Shown: positions 18,035 to 27,639, numbered from the stretch's first letter. The stretch is DNA of 64,000 nucleotides from MESE01 sp036675035 (GCA_036675035.1 JAKFFO010000155.1:1-64000), one strand, 5' to 3'. Program-made: numbers and translations. Notes: generated by a model from the letters alone, not told the origin.

Positions 18035-18883
18035 TTAATCTGATAGCCGGAGCCGGCGCCAGATCGACGTTGTTGCAAGCGACTGGTTCAATGTATAGAA
18101 ATGCAGCCCCGGTGCGCCGCCTGCAAGCAGCCGCTCGCATAGCTGGGATACCACGTCCAGTCCGAACCCGCGAATCGCCTCACTATCGTCACCGAAGCTG
18201 GCGAGCTTCAGGCGCACCCATCGCGGAATCTCGGCGCCGCACATATCGGAGAAGCGCATCAGTTGCATATAGTTGGTGATCGGCATGATGCCGGCCACAA
18301 TCGGCACGTCGATTCCGATTTTGTGCGCATCGTCGACAAAACGAAAATAAGCATCCGGGTTATAAAAATATTGCGTAATGGCCCCGTTGGCACCGGCTTT
18401 CACCTTGCGCGCAAAACTCTGCAAGTCATCCTGCGGTGATTTCGCCTGCGGATGCGTTTCCGGATACGCCGCCACTTCGATATGGAACCAGTCGCCGGTC
18501 TCGGCACGAATGAATTCAACCAGTTCGTTGGCATAACGAAATTCGCCGGATGAAAAACCGGCAGTGCCGTAGCCGCTGGGCAAATCGCCGCGCAACGCGA
18601 CCAGCCGCTTGATGCCGTGCGCCTTATATTCCTGCAGCATCGCACGAAGATTGTCGCGCGAGGTGCCCATGCATGACAGATGCGGTGCCGCATCATGTCC
18701 TTCGCGCCTGATTTCCAGCACGGTGTCGCGCGTGCCTTGCTGGGTCGATCCGCCGGCACCGAATGTGACGGAAAAATATTTCGGCTGAAGTTCGGCAAGT
18801 CTTGCTCTTGTCGCGCGCAACTTTTCTACGCCGTCCGGCGTCTTCGGCGGAAAAAATTCAATGCTGAATATTTTTTGAGACAT
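18035..18883 (-). CDS. metF: Methylenetetrahydrofolate reductase
   Basis: MetF reduces 5,10-methylene-THF to 5-methyl-THF, the methyl donor for methionine synthesis, using FAD and NADH. The 282-residue chain has the family's barrel landmarks: SIEFFPPKTPDG at the start, SVTFGAGGSTQQGT, HLSCMGTSRD, LVALRGDLPSG, and QYFYNPDAYFRFVDDA with IVAGIMPITN. It follows the small membrane gene by one base and ahcY by about 430 bp on the same strand, so expression with the SAH-riboswitch transcript is likely. Confidence 0.96.
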   Translation of the reverse strand: MSQKIFSIEFFPPKTPDGVEKLRATRARLAELQPKYFSVTFGAGGSTQQGTRDTVLEIRREGHDAAPHLSCMGTSRDNLRAMLQEYKAHGIKRLVALRGDLPSGYGTAGFSSGEFRYANELVEFIRAETGDWFHIEVAAYPETHPQAKSPQDDLQSFARKVKAGANGAITQYFYNPDAYFRFVDDAHKIGIDVPIVAGIMPITNYMQLMRFSDMCGAEIPRWVRLKLASFGDDSEAIRGFGLDVVSQLCERLLAGGAPGLHFYTLNQSLATTSIWRRLRLSD

Positions 18884-18884
18884 G

Positions 18885-19226
18885 TTATTTTTTCAGTAAA
18901 AGCGCGGACAAGGCCCAGGAAATAATGCTGTACACCAGCGCACCGCCGACCGCCGACCAGAATCCGTCCACCTGAAACCCGCCCAGCAAGCTGGCAACTG
19001 CCCAGAACAGCAATCCATTGATCACCAGAATAAACAGACCCAGCGTCAGCAGCGTCACCGGCAACGTCAGCAATACCAGTACCGGACGAATCAGCGTATT
19101 GACCAGGCCGAGAATCAGCGCGGCAATCAAGGCCGTGATGAAAGTATCGACCTGCACCGATTGCATTACGAAAGTGACGCCGAACAGCGCAAGCGTATTG
19201 ATCAGCCAGGTAACGAGCAATCGCAT
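18885..19226 (-). CDS. Small four-helix membrane protein of the phage-holin-like family
   Basis: The start at ATG 19226 (MRLLVTWLINTLALFGVTFV) gives 113 residues, nearly all in four hydrophobic segments (about 3-20, 31-50, 55-78, 88-110), with NTLIRPVLVLLTLPVTLL between the second and third. This matches the 4-TMS holin superfamily named in databases; the name does not imply phage origin. It sits between ahcY and metF, an arrangement I recall from other Burkholderiales, so it is a resident gene. The function is not established. Confidence 0.85.
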   Translation of the reverse strand: MRLLVTWLINTLALFGVTFVMQSVQVDTFITALIAALILGLVNTLIRPVLVLLTLPVTLLTLGLFILVINGLLFWAVASLLGGFQVDGFWSAVGGALVYSIISWALSALLLKK

Positions 19227-19315
19227 GATTTCTTCCCTGTAAATTGGAGTTGAAGCCTTCCCTGACGCAGCGATACACGCCGCACCAGGGAATTTCACTT
19301 TGCTATCGGACTGGA

Positions 19316-20746
19316 TCAGTAGCGGTAATGATCCGGCTTGTACGGACCTGTCAGTTGCACGCCGATATAATTCGCCTGCTCCTCGGTCAGTTCCGTCAAT
19401 TGCGCATTGAGTTTGCGTAACTGCAGGCGCGCGACCTTTTCATCCAGGTGTTTCGGCAAGGTGTACACGCCGACCGGATAGGACTTTGTATTCACGTACA
19501 GCTCGATTTGCGCAATCGTCTGATTGGCGAATGAAGAGCTCATCACGTACGATGGATGACCGGTGCCGCAACCCAGATTGACCAGACGCCCTTCAGCCAG
19601 CAAGATAATGCGCTTGCCGTCGGGAAAGATCACATGATCGACTTGCGGCTTGATGTTTTCCCAAGTGTATTTCTTGAGCGCCGCGACTTCGATTTCATTG
19701 TCGAAATGGCCGATGTTGCAGACGATCGCCTGGTCTTTCATCTTCTTCATGTGCGCTTCGGTGATCACATGATAGTTGCCGGTACAGGTGACGAAGATAT
19801 CGCCATACTCAGCCGCATAATCCATTGTCACGACACGGTAACCTTCCATCGCTGCCTGCAGTGCGCAGATCGGGTCGATTTCGGTTACCCAGACTTGCGC
19901 CGACAACGCGCGCAACGCCTGTGCCGAACCCTTGCCTACGTCACCATAGCCGGCAACAACCGCTACTTTTCCTGCGATCATCACATCGGTTGCGCGCTTG
20001 ATCCCGTCAACAAGCGATTCGCGACAACCGTAGAGATTGTCAAACTTGGATTTGGTGACTGAATCGTTAACGTTAATCGCCGGGAAAGCCAGCTTGCCTT
20101 CCTTGTGCATCTGGTACAGGCGATGCACGCCAGTCGTGGTTTCTTCCGTCACGCCCTTGATTTGCGCCAGGCGAGTCGAATACCAGTTCGGCGATTCCGC
20201 GAGCTTCTTCTTGATCGAGTTGAACAGGCAAATTGCTTCTTCGGAGTCCGGATTGTTCAGCACGCTTGCGTCGGTTTCCGCACGTGCGCCCAAATGCAAC
20301 AGCAAGGTTGCATCGCCGCCGTCGTCGAGAATCATGTTCGAATATTCGCCGTTCGGCCATTCGAAAATGCGATGGGTAAAATCCCAGTACTCATCCAGCG
20401 ACTCGCCCTTGAATGCAAATACCGGCGTGCCTTTGGCGGCGATGGCAGCCGCCGCATGGTCCTGGGTTGAATAGATGTTGCAGGATGCCCAGCGTACTTT
20501 TGCACCGAGCGCTTCCAGGGTCTGGATCAGCACCGCGGTCTGAATCGTCATGTGCAGCGACCCGGTGATGCGGGCGCCCTTGAGCGGTTGCGACGCGGCA
20601 AACTCTTCGCGAATCGCCATCAGGCCGGGCATTTCTGTTTCGGCAATCCGGATTTCCTTATGGCCCCAATCGGCCAAGCCGAGGTCGGCTACGAGATAGT
20701 CCTGGGTGGGGGAATTTGAGGAATTCAATGCTACGGCGCTCATCAC
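19316..20746 (-). CDS. ahcY: Adenosylhomocysteinase (SAH hydrolase)
   Basis: AhcY hydrolyses S-adenosylhomocysteine to homocysteine and adenosine with tightly bound NAD, relieving product inhibition of methyltransferases. The 476-residue length fits the bacterial long form. Landmarks: ITGSLHMTIQTAVLIQTL, SCNIYSTQDHAAAAIA, the NAD site VVAGYGDVGKGSAQALR (near 265-280) and the C-terminal KPDHYRY. The start is ATG 20746 or 20743, behind a strong AGGAGG site. An SAH riboswitch lies in the leader, so excess SAH should raise expression. Confidence 0.97.
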   Translation of the reverse strand: MMSAVALNSSNSPTQDYLVADLGLADWGHKEIRIAETEMPGLMAIREEFAASQPLKGARITGSLHMTIQTAVLIQTLEALGAKVRWASCNIYSTQDHAAAAIAAKGTPVFAFKGESLDEYWDFTHRIFEWPNGEYSNMILDDGGDATLLLHLGARAETDASVLNNPDSEEAICLFNSIKKKLAESPNWYSTRLAQIKGVTEETTTGVHRLYQMHKEGKLAFPAINVNDSVTKSKFDNLYGCRESLVDGIKRATDVMIAGKVAVVAGYGDVGKGSAQALRALSAQVWVTEIDPICALQAAMEGYRVVTMDYAAEYGDIFVTCTGNYHVITEAHMKKMKDQAIVCNIGHFDNEIEVAALKKYTWENIKPQVDHVIFPDGKRIILLAEGRLVNLGCGTGHPSYVMSSSFANQTIAQIELYVNTKSYPVGVYTLPKHLDEKVARLQLRKLNAQLTELTEEQANYIGVQLTGPYKPDHYRY

Positions 20747-20773
20747 GCCCTCCTTTCGTTAGAAAAAAAGAAA

Positions 20774-20846
20774 CGTGAGCGCGGTTGCAGTGTTGACCGT
20801 ATCAAGCCTGGCAGAATGAAAACTCTGTCGCAACGCTCCTTGACAC
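20774..20846 (-). promoter_or_regulatory. S-adenosylhomocysteine (SAH) riboswitch
   Basis: Read on the minus strand, the ahcY leader contains the hallmarks of the SAH riboswitch: AAGGAGCGTTGCGACAG, then GCCAGGCTTGATAC, then CAACCGCGCTCACG. P1 pairs GTGTCAAG with CTTGATAC (one wobble), and the 3' part GCGCTC can pair back with GAGCG as in the family pseudoknot. It ends about 27 bases before the ahcY start. Known family members activate expression on SAH binding. Confidence 0.92.
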
Positions 20847-20878
20847 GGCGCTATTTTAAATCAAATTGAAGTGGCGGG

Positions 20879-21550
20879 CTATTTTCGAAACCATATTCCG
20901 GACATGTGCCACATCAACACATAGGCAGTTCCGGCGAATGCGCCGTACCGGTGTGCTGCCGAAATTACAGGCGCTCCTATCATCTCTTCGGTGTAGCGCG
21001 ATGCGCCGAACCAGGCCTCGAGAATCAGTTTTAGCGCCAACAGGGCTAACGCCCCCATCAGGAAATAACGCGAGGATGCGCCCCGTATCGATGGCACGCC
21101 TCCTATCGCAGGAATCGTTCCATCCATCGAGCGCTTGCCACCAACTTGCAATGGCCACCAGCCTGCTAATGCACATCCGGCCCATAATCCGTGCAGCGCG
21201 CCCGACAAGCCGGCATACCAGGACAATTCCGGATGCTGCCAGCAAAGCAGCGCACTGGTTCCGACGGCAGAAAAAAGCAACAAGGCAAAACCATGCAGCA
21301 ATGGCAAGCGATGCCACAATAGTTCGCAGATCAGCAGCAGGCCGGCGAGGTTGAGCAACAGATGGGCGACATTCAAATGAAGCAAGTGTCCGGTGACCGC
21401 GCGCCACCACTGGCCGGACACCAATGCTGCCCTATCGTAGCGGAAATCGATGAACGCATCGGGAACGGCCGCCAAGCCAATCGCACAAACAGCAACCGCC
21501 GTAAAAAATAACCACCGGTCCTGTCGAACGGCCGCACATAACGTTCCCAT
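20879..21550 (-). CDS. rrtA: Rhombosortase (GlyGly-CTERM-processing rhomboid protease)
   Basis: This 223-residue membrane protein of the rhomboid superfamily has about six hydrophobic segments. The rhomboid pattern is visible as HLLHLNVAHLLLNLAGLLLI (H-x-N-x-x-H region, about 52-71), the serine in YAGLSGALHGLW (G-x-S-G, about 112-123), and a late histidine region AHRYGAFAGTAYVLMWH. Rhombosortases cleave the C-terminal GlyGly-CTERM anchor of exported proteins. The gene directly upstream (18-bp gap, same strand) encodes an S8 protease with exactly such a tail, which strongly supports the assignment. Confidence 0.88.
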   Translation of the reverse strand: MGTLCAAVRQDRWLFFTAVAVCAIGLAAVPDAFIDFRYDRAALVSGQWWRAVTGHLLHLNVAHLLLNLAGLLLICELLWHRLPLLHGFALLLFSAVGTSALLCWQHPELSWYAGLSGALHGLWAGCALAGWWPLQVGGKRSMDGTIPAIGGVPSIRGASSRYFLMGALALLALKLILEAWFGASRYTEEMIGAPVISAAHRYGAFAGTAYVLMWHMSGIWFRK

Positions 21551-21568
21551 GTCTCGCGTATTGACGAG

Positions 21569-23752
21569 TTAAGGCGCTGCCTTGCGCAATCGACGCAAGC
21601 GCAGTGCTACCGCCAGCAGCGCCAATCCGGCCAGGTAGCTAAGATCCACGCTGCCGCCGCCACCGGGTGACGACACGGTTATGTTTACCGTTCCTGCAGC
21701 CGAAGCACCATCCCGGTCACTAGCGCGATACACCAGCGAATAGGTGCCGGCCGTGGCATCCGGCCAGCTAAAGGCACCGGTTGCCGGATTCAGAGTAGCG
21801 CTCGCATGCGGAAGCGAGTCTGTCGAAAACACGACCGCATCGGAATCCGGATCGGTAGCGCCAACAGTAAAGCCGACCGTGCTTCCCGCCGCCACAGTCT
21901 GATCGGAAACCGGTGTCAGGTTCGGCGGTGAATTGACGCGTACAGTCGCGGTCGCCGTACCGGTTTTTCCCTGGTCATCCGTGACGGTATGTCGAAAGGT
22001 AAAGATTCCCGTCATTGGCGCGGTAAACGTGGCATCTTCAGCATTGCTTCCATTGATTACACCGACGCTCGCGCCCGATTGTTGTGCCCACACGTAACTG
22101 GCGATGGAGCGCCCGGCGGCTGCCGATGCGGTATCGGTGCTTGACAGCGGCACCACTGCGTTCGGTGCGACGACTTGATAGGCATTGGCCAAGCTGATGA
22201 CCGGCGCATGATCGTTCGCCTTGGTCACCGCGCCGAATGCATCCAGCAAACCCTCTCCGCATTGGCCGAAGTAGCGGCTTTGCGTGCAAGTGGTGCCGCC
22301 CGGATGTGCACGGGCCGAGGATTGCAGATGGGACTTGATTTGAGTTGGGGCCAGCGCCGGCTTCAATGCCAGCATCAGCGCGATCACTCCGGAGACATGA
22401 GGGGCGGCCATGCTGGTGCCTTGGCGCACCTTGTAGTCATCGGCTCCGGCACCGCCGGTGCCGGCATTCGAAAGCGAATAGACGCCGGGACCGTTTGCCG
22501 ACACCAGTGCCGCGCAGCCGGTGGCCCTGGTTCCGCAACCGCCACCAGGCGCGCTTATTGTCGCCTGCGTGCCGATATTGGCATAGTTGGCGTTATCGCC
22601 GTCGATCGCATGCGCAGTAACGGCGATGACGCCGGTACAGTTCGCCGGCTGGCTGAGGCCGACCGCGCCGTCGTTGCCGGCCGCAACCACGATAGTCTTT
22701 CCCGCCGCGATTATATCGTTGACCGCGCGCTGAAACGCAGCGCTGCATGCACCGCTGCCGCCCAAACTCAAGTTCAATACCTGCGCAGGATTCGCGTTCA
22801 CCGGCGCACCGGGAACGCCGATGCCGGGGATACTAGCGGCCCAGTACATTCCATCGATAATATCGGAGGTCGGACCGCCGCATTTTCCAATGACCCGTAC
22901 CGGCAGTATCGACGTCTTGGGCGCGATGCCTGTGCCATGATGCCCGACGGCGATCACGTTGTTCATCAGTGCGCCGATCGTGCCAGCAACATGGGTCCCA
23001 TGCCAACTTGATTTCGGTACGGTATCGGTGCTGCACAAATCGCCGGGATCGGTCGCATCGGCGTCACGGCCATCGCCATCGTTGGCTCTGGCGCTGTCGG
23101 TGATGAAATCGTAACCTGGCAGGATATTTCCGGGTGCCGTGCCGAAATCTTCATGTTGGCGATAACCGGTATCGAGTACCGCAACGCGAATCGAAGCAAC
23201 TCCAATCGTACCCACTGTGTTTTGCGTCAGCCACCATGCTTCCGGAAGATTTGCTCCGCCGAAATTACCGATGACCGGTGCCTTGTAATGCCATTGGTGA
23301 GTAGCATAAGCCGGGTCGGTAGGCGTGACGGTGGTCGTCACTCGCATAATCTGGTCCGGCTCGGCCAATTCGATATCGCTATTGCGCCGCAGGCGATCCG
23401 CAATTTCCTGCGCCTGCGCCAGCGTGACCGGCTGGTCCAGTGATATTACATGTGCGCCTCCCGACATCGGACGAAGAATCGTCATCTGCAGCGCCGACGA
23501 TATTGCCAATCCATTGGTATCCGTCGCTTGCAGCGCTGTGTTCAGCTTGTCGCTGCGACGCGCACGATGCTTGACAATCAAGCGCGACACCATTTGCTCG
23601 TCGGCCATGCTGGAATATGCTGACCTGACGCTATTTCCTGTTTTCGGAAATGCCTGCGAACCCGGCGTTGCGCTGTTCGCATTTGCATGCACCAATACAG
23701 CCGCCGAGGCGATGGTCAGCAATATATGCCGCCTTGTTGTTTTTGTTGTCAT
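21569..23752 (-). CDS. S8 family serine peptidase with GlyGly-CTERM sorting tail
   Basis: The 727-residue secreted subtilisin-like protease has: a signal peptide (about 1-28); an I9-like propeptide (about 55-145, LIVKHRARRSDKL to ELAEPDQIM); a catalytic domain with Asp in VAVLDTGYRQHEDF (about 192), His in WHGTHVAGTIGAL (about 255) and Ser in GTSMAAPHVSG (about 446); two Ig/cadherin-like repeats (about 525-690, the second with ATLNPATGAFSWPDATAGTY); and a C-terminal GGGGSVDLSYL, a hydrophobic helix and RLRRLRK. That tail is the GlyGly-CTERM signal, and the adjacent rhombosortase is its probable processing enzyme. Such proteins normally exit by type II secretion, encoded at 46-58 kb. Confidence 0.93.
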   Translation of the reverse strand: MTTKTTRRHILLTIASAAVLVHANANSATPGSQAFPKTGNSVRSAYSSMADEQMVSRLIVKHRARRSDKLNTALQATDTNGLAISSALQMTILRPMSGGAHVISLDQPVTLAQAQEIADRLRRNSDIELAEPDQIMRVTTTVTPTDPAYATHQWHYKAPVIGNFGGANLPEAWWLTQNTVGTIGVASIRVAVLDTGYRQHEDFGTAPGNILPGYDFITDSARANDGDGRDADATDPGDLCSTDTVPKSSWHGTHVAGTIGALMNNVIAVGHHGTGIAPKTSILPVRVIGKCGGPTSDIIDGMYWAASIPGIGVPGAPVNANPAQVLNLSLGGSGACSAAFQRAVNDIIAAGKTIVVAAGNDGAVGLSQPANCTGVIAVTAHAIDGDNANYANIGTQATISAPGGGCGTRATGCAALVSANGPGVYSLSNAGTGGAGADDYKVRQGTSMAAPHVSGVIALMLALKPALAPTQIKSHLQSSARAHPGGTTCTQSRYFGQCGEGLLDAFGAVTKANDHAPVISLANAYQVVAPNAVVPLSSTDTASAAAGRSIASYVWAQQSGASVGVINGSNAEDATFTAPMTGIFTFRHTVTDDQGKTGTATATVRVNSPPNLTPVSDQTVAAGSTVGFTVGATDPDSDAVVFSTDSLPHASATLNPATGAFSWPDATAGTYSLVYRASDRDGASAAGTVNITVSSPGGGGSVDLSYLAGLALLAVALRLRRLRKAAP

Positions 23753-23817
23753 TACTACCTGCTTCCCTGATTATCTGAACCGGCTTTTATTCGCGAAAGT
23801 CGTAAAACCGCCTTTTG

Positions 23818-24189
23818 TCATTGCAGCGGCTTCATTACCGAATCGGGCTCGACCCATTCGATCGACGGATGTTGTTGCAACTTTTTTCGCCCTTGCGAAA
23901 AGCCTTCCGATCCGTGCATCTGCCGTATTACACACGCGTTCCCGGACATCGGTCGGACAACTTCCAGGCGTACGCCAATTTGCTCGGCCAGGCGAGCGAT
24001 GCCAGCAGCGTCGCATCCAAAGGTTGCAGGCTTGAACCTGACGATCAGTTGCTGATACGGTGCCGCATTGGCGCTCGCCTCTCGCGTGCGGGGGCCATCG
24101 TTAATGGCAAACGAATGACAAGCAGCCAATCCCGCGAGGAGGCTCGACTGAAAAACTGTCGCAATGGCTTTTACGATGAAGTGATGCAT
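23818..24189 (-). CDS. Stand-alone protease-propeptide-like lipoprotein
   Basis: The start at ATG 24189 (MHHFIVKAIATVFQSSLLAG) gives 123 residues. A lipobox-like LAAC (about 20-23) suggests a lipoprotein. The body resembles the propeptide of the neighbouring S8 protease: QLIVRFKP versus RLIVKHRA, VVRPMSGNACVI versus ILRPMSGGAHVI, and IEWVEPDSVM versus IELAEPDQIM. No catalytic domain follows; the protein ends at KPLQ. Free I9-type propeptides can act as protease inhibitors or folding chaperones, so it may be a trans-acting partner of the downstream protease (65-bp gap, same strand). An ATG at 24234 would add 15 residues and weaken the signal. Confidence 0.75.
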   Translation of the reverse strand: MHHFIVKAIATVFQSSLLAGLAACHSFAINDGPRTREASANAAPYQQLIVRFKPATFGCDAAGIARLAEQIGVRLEVVRPMSGNACVIRQMHGSEGFSQGRKKLQQHPSIEWVEPDSVMKPLQ

Positions 24190-24345
24190 GGAAGGTTTCG
24201 CGAAAGTAAAATTACCGTAGCGAAAATGTACCATCTCCGCATACCGGACGGACTGCTTTCGCCCGTATTCGAAGATTTTTACAACACGTCCTGCGTCCGC
24301 CTCAATCCGTCGAGTTCGAGTGCGAAGCGATTAATACGGTGACGG

Positions 24346-25407
24346 TTATAAAAAATTGAGACGCAGCCAGTTGGATATTCGGTGCCGGAAACCGGGCTCC
24401 ACTTCCTGCTTACGCGAAGTCCGCTGATCGGTTCGCTGCTCGGCTACATCGCCCTTTGCCTTATCGGACAATGGGGGCAGCGAAGCAGCCGGTGGGTTGC
24501 CTGTCTTTTGCTGTTTTGGCACATTGAGCTGGATCCAGCTCAGCATATCGCGCCATATGCGCTGTGCCTCTGCATCTGATGGCAAGGTCCGGGCATTGGG
24601 AAGTTCGATCGTGATTACCGGAACATTTTTGTGCAGCCCACTATAGTTGCCGAGAGATCCGGGGTATACGCCTACCTGATTGAGAACCAATCCGCCAAAA
24701 CGGCGCGGCGGCTCCGCCGGTCCATCAAAGTCCAGCACGCCGAACGGCGCATGGACCGAGATGATCACCTGCGGCTGAAACCGCTCCATCTCGGCATTGA
24801 GCCAACGGCTTTCGGGCTCGGAAAGCGGCGCCTTGCCGGGGAAGCGCCGCGGATCCTTGCGGGTTCTCTTGGCCCAGTATCGCGGTGCGTCCTGCTGCCA
24901 GCCGGGCGTAGGGAAATTGCGGTTCAAATCAACGCCATTGGCGTTGACGCGGTTCGGTTTGCGCGCCAGCAAACCATCCGGGTTGAGAACCGGAACCACG
25001 GTCCAGTGGAATTCGCGTGCTTCAGCGCCGTGCATGAGCTGCATCCACTTGAAAACGATGGACGACGAGGTCAGCTCGTCGCCGTGTATGCCTCCGACCA
25101 GCAGGATTCGTACCGGCGCCGTGGCCGCGCCGGCCGTCTGCATTGCCGGTATCCGGCGCGCCAGGATCGGAAACCCGTTGACCGACGTGGCGTCGGTCGC
25201 AGTCAAGTCGCTAGTGAGGCAGTGCGCCGCCGACACGCCGGGCAAGCGCATTGCAAGCTTTTTGCACCATTCCGCCTGGCTCGGGGAGGTAGCGGCAAAA
25301 GCGGACATCATCGCGCATGCAAGAAATCCGCCTGCGACAATCATGCGCCATGGAAACGGCGCATGCTCGCTCCTGTTACTTACGCCGGATACGTCGCCAA
25401 TAAGCAC
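24346..25407 (-). CDS. M14 family zinc carboxypeptidase (MpaA-like)
   Basis: This 353-residue exported metallopeptidase has zinc ligands His and Glu in GGIHGDELTSS (near 109) and the third ligand in ISVHAPFG (near 218). Substrate-binding Arg lies in VDLNRNFPTPGW, and the general-base Glu is in ITIELPNARTLPSD (near 265). This set resembles the murein tripeptide amidase/succinylglutamate desuccinylase-like M14 group. The start is GTG 25407. An ATG at 25344 begins right at the hydrophobic signal segment and would lose the preceding arginine, so the longer form is kept. A basic C-terminal tail (about 300-353) is not part of the fold. Confidence 0.82.
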   Translation of the reverse strand: MLIGDVSGVSNRSEHAPFPWRMIVAGGFLACAMMSAFAATSPSQAEWCKKLAMRLPGVSAAHCLTSDLTATDATSVNGFPILARRIPAMQTAGAATAPVRILLVGGIHGDELTSSSIVFKWMQLMHGAEAREFHWTVVPVLNPDGLLARKPNRVNANGVDLNRNFPTPGWQQDAPRYWAKRTRKDPRRFPGKAPLSEPESRWLNAEMERFQPQVIISVHAPFGVLDFDGPAEPPRRFGGLVLNQVGVYPGSLGNYSGLHKNVPVITIELPNARTLPSDAEAQRIWRDMLSWIQLNVPKQQKTGNPPAASLPPLSDKAKGDVAEQRTDQRTSRKQEVEPGFRHRISNWLRLNFL

Positions 25408-25443
25408 CTTACGCGCCCATGCCCTCGTGCCGCACGCTGGCGC

Positions 25444-26607
<1,164 letters not shown>

Positions 26608-26609
26608 AT

Positions 26610-26664
26610 GCAGGCTCCTATGAAAAGATAAACCATGTCGCGGTCGATCAAATGAGCCTGCGAC
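26610..26664 (-). promoter_or_regulatory. Structured metK leader that can sequester the ribosome site (candidate regulatory RNA)
   Basis: In RNA sense, GTCGC (26664-26660) pairs with GCGAC (26641-26637) to form a hairpin. Its loop begins AGGCTC (26659-26654), which is exactly complementary to GAGCCT (26617-26612), containing the metK Shine-Dalgarno GGAG. Including two flanking bases the arms are the perfect 8-mers GCAGGCTC/GAGCCTGC. The geometry is an H-type pseudoknot or two mutually exclusive stems. I cannot match it to a SAM or SAH riboswitch class from memory. Confidence 0.5.
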
Positions 26665-26781
26665 GCTTTAGCGAAATTTTTAGGCCGCCTCGCAAGTTGT
26701 CTGTTAACTCGGCGGATAGTGCATCTGTGCTATTTTACCCGTCTTGCAAAAAATCAGCAAAAATTCCCGGCCTTTATTTCG

Positions 26782-27639
26782 ATGCTTGTCAATTTATTCC
26801 GTCTCCTGTCGAACTTGCCATTGCCTGTCCTGCATGCAACAGGTATTGCGCTTGGCTGGCTGGTTTATTTCGTTTCGCCGTCTTATCGAAATCGCCTGAA
26901 AGACAATATCAACCGAGCCGGATATTCCCGTTACCGCAACGCGACCATCGCCGAGTCGGGCAAGAACATTCTCGAGTTGCCTTTCGTCTGGTGCGCGCGC
27001 CCGGAGCGGGTGCTGGCTACCGCGTCAATCGAAAACTGGGAACTGGCGCAAGCTGCATTGGACGCCGGGCAAGGGGTGATTTTCCTGACACCGCATCTCG
27101 GCTGTTTCGAGATTATCGCGCAGGCCATCGCAGCCAAGATTCCGTTGACTGCGTTATACCGCCCACCTCGTAAGGCGGCGCTGAGGCCGTTGATGGAAGA
27201 GGCACGTGCGCGCCACAACCTGGCGCTTGCGCCAGCCACGTTAACCGGTGTGCGCATGCTTCTCAAAACCCTGAAAAAAGGCGAAGCAATCGGTCTGTTG
27301 CCCGATCAGGTCCCGGGTAACGGTGAAGGCGTCTGGGCTGACTTTTTCGGCAAATCGGCCTATACGATGACATTACCCGGAAAACTGCATCAGATGACCG
27401 GCGCACCGATCATCCTGTCGTATGCGGAGCGTCTTTCACGCGGTCGCGGCTATGTGATCCGGTTCGTCAAATTCGAAGAGATTCCCGGCGAGACGGCCGC
27501 GCAGCAGGCACGGGCAATCAACGCCGCGATGGAAAAACTGATCGCGCGATGCCCGGCGCAGTATTTCTGGAGCTATGCACGATACAAAACGCCTGCGGGA
27601 GTTGATACTGCCCCGCCGCATACCGGAGTCGCTGGATGA
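26782..27639 (+). CDS. Lipid A biosynthesis acyltransferase (LpxL/HtrB-like)
   Basis: This inner-membrane acyltransferase of the LpxL/LpxM family adds secondary acyl chains to lipid A. The start at ATG 26782 (MLVNLFRLLSNLPLPVLHAT) gives 285 residues with an N-terminal membrane anchor. The catalytic H-x4-D/E motif is seen as LTPHLGCFEII (about 98-108). Other family patterns are TALYRPPRKAALRPLMEEAR, GLLPDQVPGNGEGVWADFFG and PAQYFWSYARYK. It overlaps the next acyltransferase by ATGA. It is divergent from metK. Confidence 0.92.
   Translation: MLVNLFRLLSNLPLPVLHATGIALGWLVYFVSPSYRNRLKDNINRAGYSRYRNATIAESGKNILELPFVWCARPERVLATASIENWELAQAALDAGQGVIFLTPHLGCFEIIAQAIAAKIPLTALYRPPRKAALRPLMEEARARHNLALAPATLTGVRMLLKTLKKGEAIGLLPDQVPGNGEGVWADFFGKSAYTMTLPGKLHQMTGAPIILSYAERLSRGRGYVIRFVKFEEIPGETAAQQARAINAAMEKLIARCPAQYFWSYARYKTPAGVDTAPPHTGVAG

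Noticed and set aside
18885..19226. Prophage remnant suggested by the holin-like protein
   Set aside because: It is a single conserved small membrane gene between ahcY and metF, with no other phage genes, att sites or composition change nearby.
26608..26720. metK leader as an SAH riboswitch like that of ahcY
   Set aside because: It shares only a short CAGGCT with the SAH motif and lacks the GGAGCG...CGCTCAC core, so it is not that class.
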